A stretch of DNA of 64,000 nucleotides from Chenggangzhangella methanolivorans (GCF_019797865.1 NZ_CP081869.1:1178001-1242000); one strand, 5' to 3'. Shown: positions 21,814 through 31,521, numbered from the stretch's first letter. The notes: generated by a model not told the origin, from the letters alone. Numbers and translations are program-made.

Positions 21814-22076
21814 CGGTCAGATTGAGGGGAGAGACCGGTCATGTCTGTCTGGCGGTACGTGCCGGGTTCGATCCCAAGCCGTCTTGCCTGAGCTCGGATG
21901 TCGTCTCCGCTCGCGACGATCCTGTGGTCGAGGTCCGGCATCTCCGCTTTCAGCAGGCCAAGAGCCTCAGTCTCATCCAATGCCAGGACAATCCAGCGGG
22001 TGATCTTGTCGCCATCGCCAGCTCGACGCGTGTCGTGGGTTTCAATGATGAACCCATCATTGGTGGTCAGGCTCAT
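21810..22076 (-). CDS. Small hypothetical protein of the antiporter operon
   Basis: An 88-aa protein, mixed charge, with no membrane span. VLALDETEALGLLKAEMPDLDHRIVASG resembles the mixed alpha/beta layout of small stress proteins, but no family is recognised. Its stop overlaps the antiporter start (ATGA) and its start overlaps the stop of the upstream gene in the same way, so it is very probably translated. It may modulate the antiporter; this is inference from position only. Confidence 0.6.
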   Translation of the reverse strand: MSLTTNDGFIIETHDTRRAGDGDKITRWIVLALDETEALGLLKAEMPDLDHRIVASGDDIRAQARRLGIEPGTYRQTDMTGLSPQSDR

Positions 22077-22234
22077 TCGCCGTTCTCTGGCTTTGGCGCC
22101 TGGGCCTGCTTGTCCCTGACCTGTTCAGCCGCGATTAGCGCTGCCTCACGCGACGGGAAAGTTTCGACAGACGGCGCGCTGCCGAGCTTGTAGGACCAGC
22201 GGCCCGGTTCGAACTCGAAGATCTCAACATCCAT
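22073..22234 (-). CDS. Small hypothetical protein, first gene of the antiporter operon
   Basis: A 53-aa protein starting at ATG 22234, behind the ribosome site AGAGGAG. It reads MDVEIFEFEPGRWSYKLG, then FPSREAALIAAEQ. A longer start (22285) overlaps the promoter-like site and lacks a ribosome site, so I prefer 22234. The AxxxA helical end and the single tryptophan hint at a compact fold, but no family is known. Overlaps the next gene by 4 bp. Confidence 0.6.
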   Translation of the reverse strand: MDVEIFEFEPGRWSYKLGSAPSVETFPSREAALIAAEQVRDKQAQAPKPENGE

Positions 22235-22256
22235 CGTCGGCTCCTCTTTTGAAGGC

Positions 22257-22281
22257 AACGGGCGGAGGGATCGAAGGTTCA
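22257..22281 (-). promoter_or_regulatory. Likely EcfG (general stress sigma factor) promoter
   Basis: On the minus strand the sequence reads TGAAC, 16 bases, CGTT. The EcfG consensus in alphaproteobacteria is GGAAC, 16-17 bases, CGTT; only the first base differs. The -10 element ends 23 bp from the start of the first antiporter-operon gene. This suggests the operon belongs to the PhyR-EcfG general stress regulon. Confidence 0.5.
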
Positions 22282-22440
22282 GCACAGCGAGTGGTGTTGA
22301 GGCGCCGGCGTTAGATAAAGACGCCTACGTCTGCTAAGGCGAAAAACATAGGCCAATCAGGCCGAACCGATCCTCCCTTATCCGCGTTGCGCACCCGTTG
22401 ATTTGGCGGCCCGTCGGCCGTCTGTGCTCTTGCAGGCTCC

Positions 22441-24993
22441 ATGAACCGCCACGACGTCGACCTCACGAACTGCGACCGCGAGCCTATCCATCTCCTCGGC
22501 GCTATTCAGCCCATCGGCTTTCTCCTCGCGCTCACCCTCGACTGGATCGTCGCGCGCGCCTCGACGAATGTCGGCGAGTTCCTGGGTGAGATGGACGAGA
22601 GCCTCATCGGCCGGCCGCTCGACGAGATCTTCCTCCCAGAAGCGATCCACAGTCTCCGAAACCGGCTGACGACGCTCCGCGGCCCAAACGCCGTCGACAA
22701 GGTCTTCGACCTGAAGTTGTCGGATAGGGCCGGACCGTTCGATGTCGGCATCCACTTGTCTTGCGGGCAGATCGTGATCGAGGCGCAGCCGGCGGCCGAA
22801 CGGCATGGCGATACGACCAGCCTCGTCCGTGCCATGGTGTCCCGTCTGGAGCTCGTGACGAACGCGTCGGCGTTCTACACTGAAGGCGCCCGCCAGGTTC
22901 GCGCGCTCACCGGGTTCGACCGCGTGATGGTCTACCGGTTCGCTGAGAACGGTTCGGGCGAGGTCGTTGCGGAGACCTCCAAGCCTGGGATCGGGTCGTT
23001 CAAGGGCCTGCACTATCCGGCGAGCGACATCCCGGTCCAGGCGCGCGAGCTCTACAAGCGGAACCTGCTTCGGGTCATTTCCGATGTCGACACGGTCCCA
23101 GTGCCGATCCACCCGGGGCGAGACGAAAAGGGCAAGGTTCTCGATCTGTCGCTGTCGATCCTACGGTCGGTTTCGCCGATCCACATCGAGTACCTGAAGA
23201 ACATGGGGGTCTGCGCCTCCATGTCGATTTCGATCATCGTCGATGGCGAGCTCTGGGGGCTTTTCGCCTGCCACCACTATTCGCCGAAATTGCCAAGCTT
23301 CGAGGTGCGGTCGGTCTGCGAGCTGTTCGCCCAGATGTACTCGATGCGCCTCGAAGGTCGCGAGCGCAAGGAAGTGCTCGACTACGAGCGGCAAGCCCGG
23401 GACGTGTCCGACCAGCTCCTCGGCGCCGTCGCCACGAATGAGATGCTGCTGAAGGATCCGGAGTGGCTCGCGGGTATCCTCACGCACGTCATCCCGGCCG
23501 AGGGCGTGGGCGTCTGGATCAACGGCAGCTACGCGTTTTCAGGCGTTACTCCGTCCACCGAGGAGTTCACCCGCATCGTCCGGACGCTAAACGTCACTGC
23601 TGCGGGCCGAGTGTTCGCTACCGATGAGATCGCCTCGCTCATGCCCGGCGCAGAGGAGTTCGCGGATCGCTCAGCTGGCATGCTCGCGATCCCGATCTCC
23701 CGGGCGCCGCGCGACTACGTCATCCTGTTCCGCGAGGAGATGGTCCGGTCGGTGCGCTGGGCCGGCGACCCACACAAGCCGGTCAGCTTCGGCCCGAACG
23801 GTCCGCGATTGACGCCCCGCGAGAGCTTCGCCGAATGGCAGCAGCTTGTGAAAGGACACAGCAGACCTTTTACCCCTCCTGAGATCCGCGTGGCCGAGAC
23901 GCTCCGGGCGACGCTGATTGAGGTCGTGCTTCGGCTCGCGGGCGAGGCCAGCGCCGAGCGCGACCGCGCGAGCCGCAAACAAGAAGTGCTCATCGCCGAG
24001 CTCAACCATCGGGTCCGCAACATCCTCGGCGTGATCCGCGGGCTGATACGCCAGGCCAAGCCGCCCTCCGACAAGATCGAGGACTTCGTCAGCTTGGTGG
24101 ATGGTCGCATCCATGCGCTGGCGCGAGCTCACAACCAGATCACCGACGATCACTGGGGACCGGCCCCAATCCGCGCCCTGATCGACGCCGAAGCGCAGGC
24201 ATTCCTGGACGCTGAGGACAATGGCGTCCACGTCACAGGCGAGCCCGTGATGCTGAACCCGCAGGCCTACTCGACGATGGCGCTCGTGGTGCACGAGCTC
24301 GTCACGAACTCGACCAAGTACGGCAGCCTGTCGGCTGGCGGCCATGTCGATGTATCCTGGAATCGCACCGAGGACGGCGGCCTGCAGTTCGACTGGCTGG
24401 AGCGCGGTGGCCCACCGGTCGAGCCTCCGACCCGAAAGGGATTTGGCACGACGATCATCGGCCGCTCCGTTCCTTATGACCTCGGCGGCAAGGCTGAGAT
24501 CGACTACGCCTCAGACGGAGTGAAGGCGACTTTCTTGATCCCAGCCCGCCATGTCTCCGACACGGCAGGTCCGCAGCCACCGATCATCATTAAGGCTGCG
24601 CGGCACTCGCCAATGCACTCATCAAACACGCCTACGGAGTTCCTCAAGGGGCACAAAGCGCTGCTCGTCGAGGACAGCCTGATCATTGCGCTCGACGCTG
24701 AAGACATTCTCAGGCGGTTGGGGGCCGAGGTCATGACAGCGTCGGCGGTCGAAAGCGCTCTCGACCTGATCGACGCCGATCAGCCGACCATCGCCGTCCT
24801 CGACATCAATCTTGGCGACCAGACCAGCTTCACTGTGGCCGACCGCCTTCGCCAGCTCAACGTCCCATTCGTGTTCGCAACAGGTTATGGCGAGCAGGCC
24901 GTACTGCCGGAGGACCATAAAAGCCGCACCGTGATCCAGAAGCCCTACACGATCGAGGGCATCGCGCGGGTCCTCGAGGAACTCATTGTCTGA
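22441..24993 (+). CDS. Bacteriophytochrome with HWE-type histidine kinase and receiver domain
   Basis: An 850-aa light sensor. Cys11 (in TNCDREPIHLLGAIQP) fits the biliverdin-attachment Cys of bacteriophytochromes at the start of the PAS domain. A GAF domain follows with the PASDIPVQARELY motif (about 195-210), then PHY (about 320-500). The kinase has ELNHRVRNILGVI with phospho-acceptor His523 and an N-box HELVTNSTKYGSL, typical of HWE/HisKA_2 kinases. The C-terminal receiver (about 738-850) has an acidic pair near Asp745 and phospho-acceptor Asp788 (VLDINLG). Such kinases often feed the PhyR-EcfG stress pathway. It is divergent from the antiporter operon, across a 206-bp gap. Confidence 0.9.
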   Translation: MNRHDVDLTNCDREPIHLLGAIQPIGFLLALTLDWIVARASTNVGEFLGEMDESLIGRPLDEIFLPEAIHSLRNRLTTLRGPNAVDKVFDLKLSDRAGPFDVGIHLSCGQIVIEAQPAAERHGDTTSLVRAMVSRLELVTNASAFYTEGARQVRALTGFDRVMVYRFAENGSGEVVAETSKPGIGSFKGLHYPASDIPVQARELYKRNLLRVISDVDTVPVPIHPGRDEKGKVLDLSLSILRSVSPIHIEYLKNMGVCASMSISIIVDGELWGLFACHHYSPKLPSFEVRSVCELFAQMYSMRLEGRERKEVLDYERQARDVSDQLLGAVATNEMLLKDPEWLAGILTHVIPAEGVGVWINGSYAFSGVTPSTEEFTRIVRTLNVTAAGRVFATDEIASLMPGAEEFADRSAGMLAIPISRAPRDYVILFREEMVRSVRWAGDPHKPVSFGPNGPRLTPRESFAEWQQLVKGHSRPFTPPEIRVAETLRATLIEVVLRLAGEASAERDRASRKQEVLIAELNHRVRNILGVIRGLIRQAKPPSDKIEDFVSLVDGRIHALARAHNQITDDHWGPAPIRALIDAEAQAFLDAEDNGVHVTGEPVMLNPQAYSTMALVVHELVTNSTKYGSLSAGGHVDVSWNRTEDGGLQFDWLERGGPPVEPPTRKGFGTTIIGRSVPYDLGGKAEIDYASDGVKATFLIPARHVSDTAGPQPPIIIKAARHSPMHSSNTPTEFLKGHKALLVEDSLIIALDAEDILRRLGAEVMTASAVESALDLIDADQPTIAVLDINLGDQTSFTVADRLRQLNVPFVFATGYGEQAVLPEDHKSRTVIQKPYTIEGIARVLEELIV

Positions 24994-25058
24994 AGGCGGA
25001 ACAGCCATGAACGTGACCAACATCGGAGCGCAGCGGGCTCTCGACGGATGGGGCGGGC

Positions 25059-28000
25059 ATGGCTGACGACACGTGCGTCCGCTTCGGCGACAAAAGCGCC
25101 AGCGAGATCGAAGACAAGCTGCTTCGTCAGCTCGCAATCCTCGAAAGCGTCACCGACTTCGCCATCGTCGCCACGGACCGCGTCGGCGTCGTTACGGACT
25201 GGAACGCCGGCGCCGAGCGCATCCTTGGTTGGACCGCGCAGGAGATGATCGGCCAGTCCGCCCGAGCGTTCTTCACCCCCGAGGACCGCGTCGACGGCCG
25301 CTTGGAAAGCGAAATGCGCGAGGCTCTTGCGAGCGGCCGGGCCATCGACGAATGTTGGCATCAGCGAAAGGGCGACGAACGCTTCTGGGCCAGCGGCGAG
25401 ATGATGCCGCTGAAGGGCCGGGACGGCGCCCACATCGGCTTCGTGAAGGTGCTGCGCGACCGTACCGAACAGCACCTGCATGGCCGAGCTCTGGTGCAGG
25501 CCGAGGCTCGGCTCCGGCGAGCTCAGGAGGCGGGCGGGGTCGGCGTATTCTGGGTCAGCGTTGACGACGACGTGCTTCATGCCACGCCCGAGTTCTGTCG
25601 CCTCTACGGCATGCCCGAGCACGCGACATTCGACGCCGCCGAGTTCGAGCGTCTGGTCGTCCCTGACGATCAAGGGCTGGTGTCGCACCAGGAAGGCCGG
25701 CGCGACGGCGTCTCGCCGACCGATGTCGTCTATCGGATCCGTCGCGCCAATGACGGCGAGCTTCGCTGGATCTCGCGCAAAGGCGAGTTCGAGACCGATG
25801 GCGGTCGATCGATCAGGTTCGCCGGCGTCGCTCGCGATATCACGGCTGACGTGCTGCGCGACCGAGACATCGCCGCCGAGCGGGAGCAGCTCGCCACGAT
25901 GTTCGCGCAGGCGCCGACCTTCATGGCGATGCTGCGGGGACCAGACCATCAGATTGTGCGGGTAAACCCAGGCTATACCCGGCTCGTCGGCGGACGTGAC
26001 GTGGTCGGTAGAACGGTAGCCGACGCGCTTCCTGAAGCGGTTTCGCAGGGCTACCTTCAGCTTCTTGATCAGGTCTATTCAACCGGCGAGGCCTTTGCGG
26101 CCAATGGCTACCGGTTCGCCGTAGAGGACGTCGACGGCAAAGAACCTGACGCGCGTTATCTGGACTTCGTCTACCAGCCGCTACGGGACGGCTCGGGCGC
26201 GGTCTCCGGCATCTTCGTCGAAGGCGTCGACGTCACCGAGCGCATAATTGCGACGAAGGCGCTCGAGGCGAGCGAAGCCCGCTACCGCACCCTGTTCGAG
26301 ACGATCGACGTCGGTTTCTGCGTGCTCGAGATGAAGTATGACCAGGCCGGTCGCGCGATTGACTACCGGATCGCTGAGGCCAATCCCGCCTTCTCCCGGC
26401 AGACCGGAGCCGACGTCGTCGGCAAATGGGTCAGCGAGTTCGCGCCTAACCTCGAACGGCACTGGCTCGACACTTATGGCGCGGTGGCGCTGACCGGAGA
26501 GCCGGCGCATTTCGAAAATCGTGCCGATGTGTTCGGTCGCTGGTTCGACGTCCGCGCCGTGCGCATCGGCGCGCCGGAGGCTCGGACCGTCGCGGTCTTT
26601 TCAGCGACATTAGTCAGCGTCGAGAGATCGAGCTGCATCAGGGCGCGCTGCTCGAACTCAGCGATCGCCTTCGGGAGCTTCGTGATCCGGCCGAAATCGC
26701 CTTCACAGCCTGCGAAGTGCTTGGGCGCACGCTATCGGTCAGCAGGGTCGGTTACGGAGTGGTCGACAAGCGCCGAGAGACGATTTCGATTGACCGGGAT
26801 TGGAACGCCCCCGGTGTGAAGACGATCGCGGGGGTCCTGAGTTTTAGGGACTACGGTTCCTACATCGAGGATCTGAAGCGAGGCGTCGTCGTAGCGATCG
26901 CCAACGCCGCGAAGGATCCGCGAACGGCCGACCGCGTCCGCCCTGCAGGCGATCAGCGCGTTGGCGTTCGTGAACATGCCGCTGGTCGAACACGGCGACA
27001 CGGTCGCGCTGCTCTACGCCAATCACGCCGAAGCCCGGAGCTGGTCCCGAGAGCGAGCTCGCGCTCATGAGACAGGTCGCGGAGCGCGTGCGGTCCGCCA
27101 CCGAACGCGTGCGCTCGGAGAACGCCCTTCGGGAAAGCGAGGAGCAGTTCCGTGTCTTCGCGCAGGCCATGCCCAACCAGGTCTGGGCTGCGACGTCGGA
27201 TGGCGAGCTCTACTGGTTCAACTCGCAGGTCTACGCCTATACCGGGGCGTCTCTTGGAGACCTGCACGGCGCCGATGCGTGGAACGGCATCGTCCATCCA
27301 GACGATCTCGGGGTCGCGCGCGAACTCTGGTCACGGTCGTTGCGGACCGGAGACGTCTATCAGACCGAGTTCCGTATGCGTCGCCGCGACGGAGCGTTTC
27401 GATGGTTTCTCGTCCGCGCCGAACCCGTTCGAGGCAAGGACGGCGGGATTACTCGCTGGATCGGCGCTAACACGGACATCGACGACGCCAGGCGAGCATC
27501 GGAGCGGCTCGAGCGTATCGTCGCTGAACGAACCGCCGAACTCCGGCTGTTCGGCGACATCATCGAGTCGAACGCCTCGCCGATATGCACTTTCGACACC
27601 TCATATCGCCTGATCGCGTTCAACAGCGCGCACAGCGACGAGTTCTTCCGGATTTTCGGCCACAGGGTTCAACTCGGCGAGGTCTTCCCCGACCTGTTCC
27701 CGCCGGATCAGGCCGCGATCATTCGCGGTTTCATGGCCCGGGCTCTCGGCGGCGAAGCCTTTACCGTGACCGAAGAGTTCGGTGACCCCGATCTCGCGAA
27801 GCCCTCGTGGGAGGTCGCCTACACGCCACTGCGCGACGCGGAGGGCGTCATCATCGGCGCCTATCACCTCGCCGACGACATCTCGGACCGGCTGCGCGCC
27901 GAAGCTGAGCTGGTCGCGGCGCAGGATGCATTGCGGCAAGCCCAGAAAATGGAGGCGGTCGGCCAACTCACGGGCGGCATCGCGCACGACTTCAACAACT

Positions 28001-29075
28001 TGCTGACCGGCATCACCGGATCGCTCGACCTGATGCTGACGCGCATCCGCCAGGGACGCTTGAACGACGTTGAGCGCTACGTCACGGTCGCGCAAGGCGC
28101 GGCTAAGCGAGCCGCGTCGCTGACCCTCGGCTCCTCGCCTTCTCGCGACGCCAGACGCTCGATCCCCAGCCGACGGACGTGAACCGCCTGGTCAGCGGGA
28201 TGGAGGACTTGCTTCGACGGACAGTCGGCCCGGCGATCGAGGTCGATGTGGTGGGAGCGGGCGGACTTTGGGGCACGCTGGTCGATCCGCACCAGCTTGA
28301 GAACGCGATCCTCAACCTTGTGATCAATGCCCGCGACGCCATGCCTGACGGCGGCCGGATCACAATCGAGACCGCCAACAGGTGGCTCGACGGCCGCACG
28401 GCAAAGGAGCGGGAGCTACCCCCAGGCCAGTACTTATCGGTCTGCGTCACGGATACGGGAACAGGCATGTCGCCGACCGTTATCGAGCGCGCCTTCGAGC
28501 CGTTTTACACGACCAAGCCGCTCGGACAGGGCACGGGCCTTGGCCTGTCGATGATTTACGGATTCACCCGACAGTCGGGCGGTCAGGTTCGGATCTATTC
28601 CGAACTCGGCCAAGGGACCACGATCTGTCTCTACCTACCTCGCCATCTCGGCGAAGACATTCAACCCGCCGCTGAGATCCGCTCGCCCGATCCTCGCCGA
28701 GCGACGGATGGACAGACGGTCATGGTGGTCGACGACGAGGCGACAGTTCGCATGCTGGTGATGGAGGTGCTCGAAGACTCAGGTTACGCGGCCATCGAGG
28801 CGGGCGATGGCCCAAGCGCCATGAAAGTCCTGAGCTCGAACGCTAGGATTGACCTGCTGATCACTGACGTCGGGTTGCCAGGCGGCATGAACGGCCGGCA
28901 GGTGGCCGACGCGGCGCGCATCGTTCGGCCTGAACTGAAAGTCATGTTCATCACGGGCTACGCCGAAAACGCCGCCGTCGGGAACGGACAGATCGAGCCG
29001 GGAATGTCGGTGATGACGAAGCCCTTCGATGTCGCCGCGCTTGAGTCTCGGATCCGTGAGATTCTGGAAGACTGA
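25059..29075 (+). CDS. Multi-PAS hybrid sensor histidine kinase, several frameshifts
   Basis: A gene of about 1,340 codons broken by at least four shifts (near 26600, 26940, 27045 and 28120). Order: PAS (about 20-150), PAS (about 155-270), PAS (about 285-390), PAS (about 400-515), a GAF-like stretch ([16 protein letters not shown] onward), PAS ([19 protein letters not shown]), PAS ([16 protein letters not shown]), then HisKA with [15 protein letters not shown] (phospho-His in the AHDFNN box), a HATPase_c domain ([26 protein letters not shown]), and a receiver ([25 protein letters not shown]). No membrane span is seen, so it is a soluble sensor. It lies 65 bp downstream of the phytochrome gene, pointing to joint regulation. 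Confidence 0.8.
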
Positions 29076-29259
29076 AGCTTCCGACCAAACTTTGGCGCGG
29101 AGACTTACGCCCCAGGTTCAGGCGTCGGGAAACGTTTACGATCGCGAAGGGTTTGTTCGGGTGAACCTGTTCCCGGTCCGACCTTGCGGAACGAATCCGG
29201 ATCGTCTCGTTCTGTTCCCGCCTCGCGCTCACCTTTGGAGTTCGTGAATACCTTCAGTT

Positions 29260-29285
29260 GGAACCGAGACGCAGATTCAAAAGTT
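29260..29285 (+). promoter_or_regulatory. EcfG-like promoter upstream of the MSYTVI gene
   Basis: GGAAC, 17 bases, AGTT; the consensus ends in CGTT, so one base is off. The -10 lies 59 bp before the ATG at 29345. A second near-match further up (GGAAC 29188, 15 bases, CGTT) has a spacing one base short. Both support stress control, with low weight each. Confidence 0.35.
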
Positions 29286-29344
29286 GATGCGTCGCAAATC
29301 CCAACAGCGCACCGTGAAGGGGCCGTAGCGGAGGCCACGCCAGC

Positions 29345-29524
29345 ATGTCGTACACGGTCATCGCGGCCGCCGAGAGCGGTCCGGTAGCCACCGTCGCATC
29401 CTCGGTCCTGGACGCCCTCAGGCTCGTCCAGGACCTGGAGAAAGACGGAGACCAGGTCACCATCGCCAGCGATACGGGATGGATCTTGACCGTCGAGGAA
29501 CTTGAGGCGCTGGCCAAGCCCTGA
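29345..29524 (+). CDS. Small MSYTVI protein, copy 1
   Basis: A 59-aa protein starting MSYTVIAAAES. A middle helix (SVLDALRLVQDLEKDG) is followed by QVTIASDTGWILTVEELEAL. It is clearly related to the gene 155 bp downstream: both share the MSYTVI start, an internal VxVA helix and a TG-W-(I/V)-x-ELE ending. This is too short for standard ORF cut-offs. Function is unknown; an EcfG-like site lies just upstream. Confidence 0.6.
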   Translation: MSYTVIAAAESGPVATVASSVLDALRLVQDLEKDGDQVTIASDTGWILTVEELEALAKP

Positions 29525-29679
29525 CGACGACATTTGAAAGCGCCTCAGGAAAAATTTGCGCGCCGCGAGCTGTTAAAGGTCTCGGCCTGATCCAGTGCGC
29601 TTCAGTTACGTGATCGCTCCGGGTCTGGAATCTCCCGATAGGCGCCTACCTCCCGCAGATCGCATTCGGGGGAGCGCGC

Positions 29680-29892
29680 ATGTCCTATACGGTCATTACA
29701 ACCAACCGCGGCCATCAGACCGCTGTGGTGGCAGCGTTACAGATCGACGTCCTGTCTATCGCCAAAGCTGCCCGGATACGTCCGGGAGAAGCCGTAACCG
29801 TCTTCACCGAGACGGGGCGTTGGGTATCGATCGCCGAGTTGGAAATGTCTCGCGAGAGGGCCGTGCGCGGCCGCACTCGCCTTGGCGGATGA
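29680..29892 (+). CDS. Small MSYTVI protein, copy 2
   Basis: A 70-aa paralogue of the gene at 29345: MSYTVITTNRGHQTAVVAAL, then IRPGEAVTVFTETGRWVSIAELEM. It has a basic C-terminal tail missing in copy 1. The pair looks like a tandem duplication that has diverged. Function is unknown. It overlaps the next reading frame by 11 bp. Confidence 0.6.
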   Translation: MSYTVITTNRGHQTAVVAALQIDVLSIAKAARIRPGEAVTVFTETGRWVSIAELEMSRERAVRGRTRLGG

Positions 29893-30118
29893 TCGCGACG
29901 TCCGGATAGCGGGCGACGAACTTGGCTACGCCGAGGAGCGGCTGCTCGCCTGTCAGAGATTGGCGAAGGAGCTGAAACGCTCGTTCGAGCGTGGCGAGAA
30001 CGAACCGCTCACCATCCATTTTCGGGAGCGCTACGCGCGGCTCGAGCGCGAGATCGAGACCTGGCGCTGGTACCGATCGTCGGTGCTCAAGCGCTGTAAA
30101 GACCATATCGGAGAGTGA
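29882..30118 (+). CDS. Small hypothetical, charged helical protein
   Basis: A 78-aa frame from TTG 29882, overlapping the end of the second MSYTVI gene. It is rich in Glu and Arg (ERLLACQRLAKELKRSFERG, LEREIETWRWYRSS) and likely all-helical. The coding-like amino-acid balance supports translation; no family is recognised. Confidence 0.42.
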   Translation: MADDRDVRIAGDELGYAEERLLACQRLAKELKRSFERGENEPLTIHFRERYARLEREIETWRWYRSSVLKRCKDHIGE

Positions 30119-30211
30119 CGGCGCGCCGCATGCGATAGCGCATCGCTTGGACCGCCTGGTGCGTAGGGTGGGGCAACCGCTCTCGGAGCCTCCAACCCCG
30201 AGGAGCGGCCA

Positions 30212-30238
30212 GAGGGGCAAGCCGCAGGCTTGCCCCTC
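30212..30238. terminator. Perfect 12-bp inverted repeat between convergent genes
   Basis: GAGGGGCAAGCC, 3-base loop, GGCTTGCCCCTC. It sits between two convergent small genes. It has no clear T-tract on either side, so it could be a bidirectional terminator or a short palindromic repeat. Confidence 0.5.
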
Positions 30239-30253
30239 AATCCCACCCATCCG

Positions 30254-30499
30254 TCAGATACCTGCGGTCGAAATCCGCAACCTTATGTCGGCGAGAATTG
30301 AGTCGGCCGTCGCTCCGTCGAGGTTCCGCTCAATCCAAGCCGCCTCGAGCTCGTGCAATGCAGCCAGCGCGCCTGTGGGCGCGTGGGCATAGGATGCGAC
30401 GAACTCCTCTATCGCCGAGCGGGCAAGCGCTAGCGCCGAAGCGCTTTCGGTGAGGACAGGCGTGACGAAGAGAGCGAGACAGTCCGCCGAGCTCATCAT
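30254..30499 (-). CDS. Small hypothetical protein
   Basis: An 81-aa frame starting MMSSADCLALFVTPVLTES, Ala- and Leu-rich with amphipathic helices (LARSAIEEFVASYAH, ALAALHELEAAWIERN). It could be a small helical protein. No family is recognised and it stands alone on this strand, so support is only the amino-acid balance and lack of a better frame. Confidence 0.4.
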   Translation of the reverse strand: MMSSADCLALFVTPVLTESASALALARSAIEEFVASYAHAPTGALAALHELEAAWIERNLDGATADSILADIRLRISTAGI

Positions 30500-30540
30500 G
30501 ATTGCGAGGCTAGTCGAGACGCCTACTCGGGCAACACCAA

Positions 30541-30696
30541 ATGCTCAGCAAGGACGCCTCAAAGTTGAGCGACGTTGGTCGAAGCCTGCCGCCTGATGCT
30601 TGCAACATGGAAGCCTCAGATGCAGCATGGCTTTCCAACCTCCATCTGCGCTTGGCTCGCCTCAAGGTTGAAGGTCTGATTTTGGCGGTGATGTAG
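30541..30696 (+). CDS. Possible 51-aa protein
   Basis: ATG 30541 to TAG 30694-30696. It reads as a plausible short helical peptide (WLSNLHLRLARLKVEGLIL). There is no clear ribosome site and no relative is recognised, so this may be chance. Confidence 0.22.
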   Translation: MLSKDASKLSDVGRSLPPDACNMEASDAAWLSNLHLRLARLKVEGLILAVM

Positions 30697-30831
30697 ATGA
30701 CCGCTGTTGGCGCGTCTGAGCGGTTCGGCCTCGTCCCGGGCTGACCCAAGGCCGACCTTGGGCAGGTCAGCTTATCGACCAGGCGATTGGTGGCGTCATC
30801 TCGAGAGCGGTCACTTCAGCGGCCCCTGCGC

Positions 30832-31118
30832 GCGCCGGAACTTGCGCAGGCGCGCGTCCTGCTCGATCGCTTCCACGCGATGGTTCGGCGCCACGCCGCG
30901 CAGAAGCTTGATCCCTGAATCACAGACGCTCCGCCCACCCTGCTCGGCTCATTTACGCGTGCGTGGTCCGGGACCGAGTTGCCGTCCGACCGGACCTTGT
31001 CGAGCCGTGGCCCAACGGGCCGACCGTAGGACAGATCACGAAGCTCAAGCTCATCGAGCGCCAGATGTAGGGCCGAGCTAAGCTCGACCTGCTTGCGGCC
31101 CGACTTATCGGTGCCTGA
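30832..31118 (+). pseudogene. Degraded ISL3-type transposase remnant
   Basis: Two pieces in different frames recall ISL3 (IS204/IS1001) transposases. ARVLLDRFHAM (30850-30918 region) matches the DRFH segment of the catalytic domain. EPWPNGPTVGQITKLKLIER (31002-31061) and then QM, an in-frame TAG, GRAKLDLLAARLIGA and TGA (31116-31118) match the C-terminus, where family members read RQMYGRA. The TAG replaces the expected Tyr codon. The rest of the element is missing. No flanking inverted repeats were identified. Confidence 0.5.
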
Positions 31119-31245
31119 TAATCCCGCTGCGCTTCATCGAAATTGCGTCAGATCCAAGGTTTAGCGCCGACTGATAGTCTCGGCCATCCAGGATTGGGCG
31201 GACCGAGCTCTCTATCTGCACGTTTTCGACTGTAGTCGATTGCCG

Positions 31246-31488
31246 TCACCCAGCGTGAGCGCTGCGCTTGTCGATTACGATCTTGAACGACTGTCCGTCT
31301 TCAACAAAGCAGAGACCTTCCCGCTCGAAGACGTCGATCACGGCCTTCAGCGTCGCGGGATGCGTCCGAACTCCGTGGCTTTCCAGAGCCGTGATGCTGT
31401 CCCTATTCAGCTTTGCTCGCTCCGCGAGTTGCTGTTGCGACCATGAGAGGATGGCCCTCGCCGCCCGAATTTGAAAAGGCTTAACCAT
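31246..31488 (-). CDS. XRE-family helix-turn-helix regulator
   Basis: An 80-aa protein starting at ATG 31488: MVKPFQIRAARAILSWSQQQ, then LAERAKLNRDSITALESHG, an XRE helix-turn-helix. The C-terminal FEREGLCFVEDGQ is the usual extension of this short subfamily. The longer frame to 31581 has no family support. It faces away from the 31759 gene and may control that operon. A palindrome lies directly upstream of its start. Confidence 0.78.
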   Translation of the reverse strand: MVKPFQIRAARAILSWSQQQLAERAKLNRDSITALESHGVRTHPATLKAVIDVFEREGLCFVEDGQSFKIVIDKRSAHAG

Positions 31489-31490
31489 CA

Positions 31491-31521
31491 AAAAACACTC
31501 CGGCAGACTGACGGAGTTTTT
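31491..31521. promoter_or_regulatory. Inverted repeat at the XRE gene start, possible operator
   Basis: AAAAACACTCCG, 9 bases, CGGAGTTTTT; the arms match apart from a two-base bulge. It lies 3 bp upstream of the XRE start codon on its transcript, a usual place for an autoregulatory operator. It is also close to a weak hairpin, so a terminator role on the opposite strand is possible. Confidence 0.35.

Noticed and set aside
29188..29211. Second EcfG-like site (GGAAC, 15 bases, CGTT)
   Set aside because: The spacing is one base below the accepted 16-17, so I mention it only as weak support.
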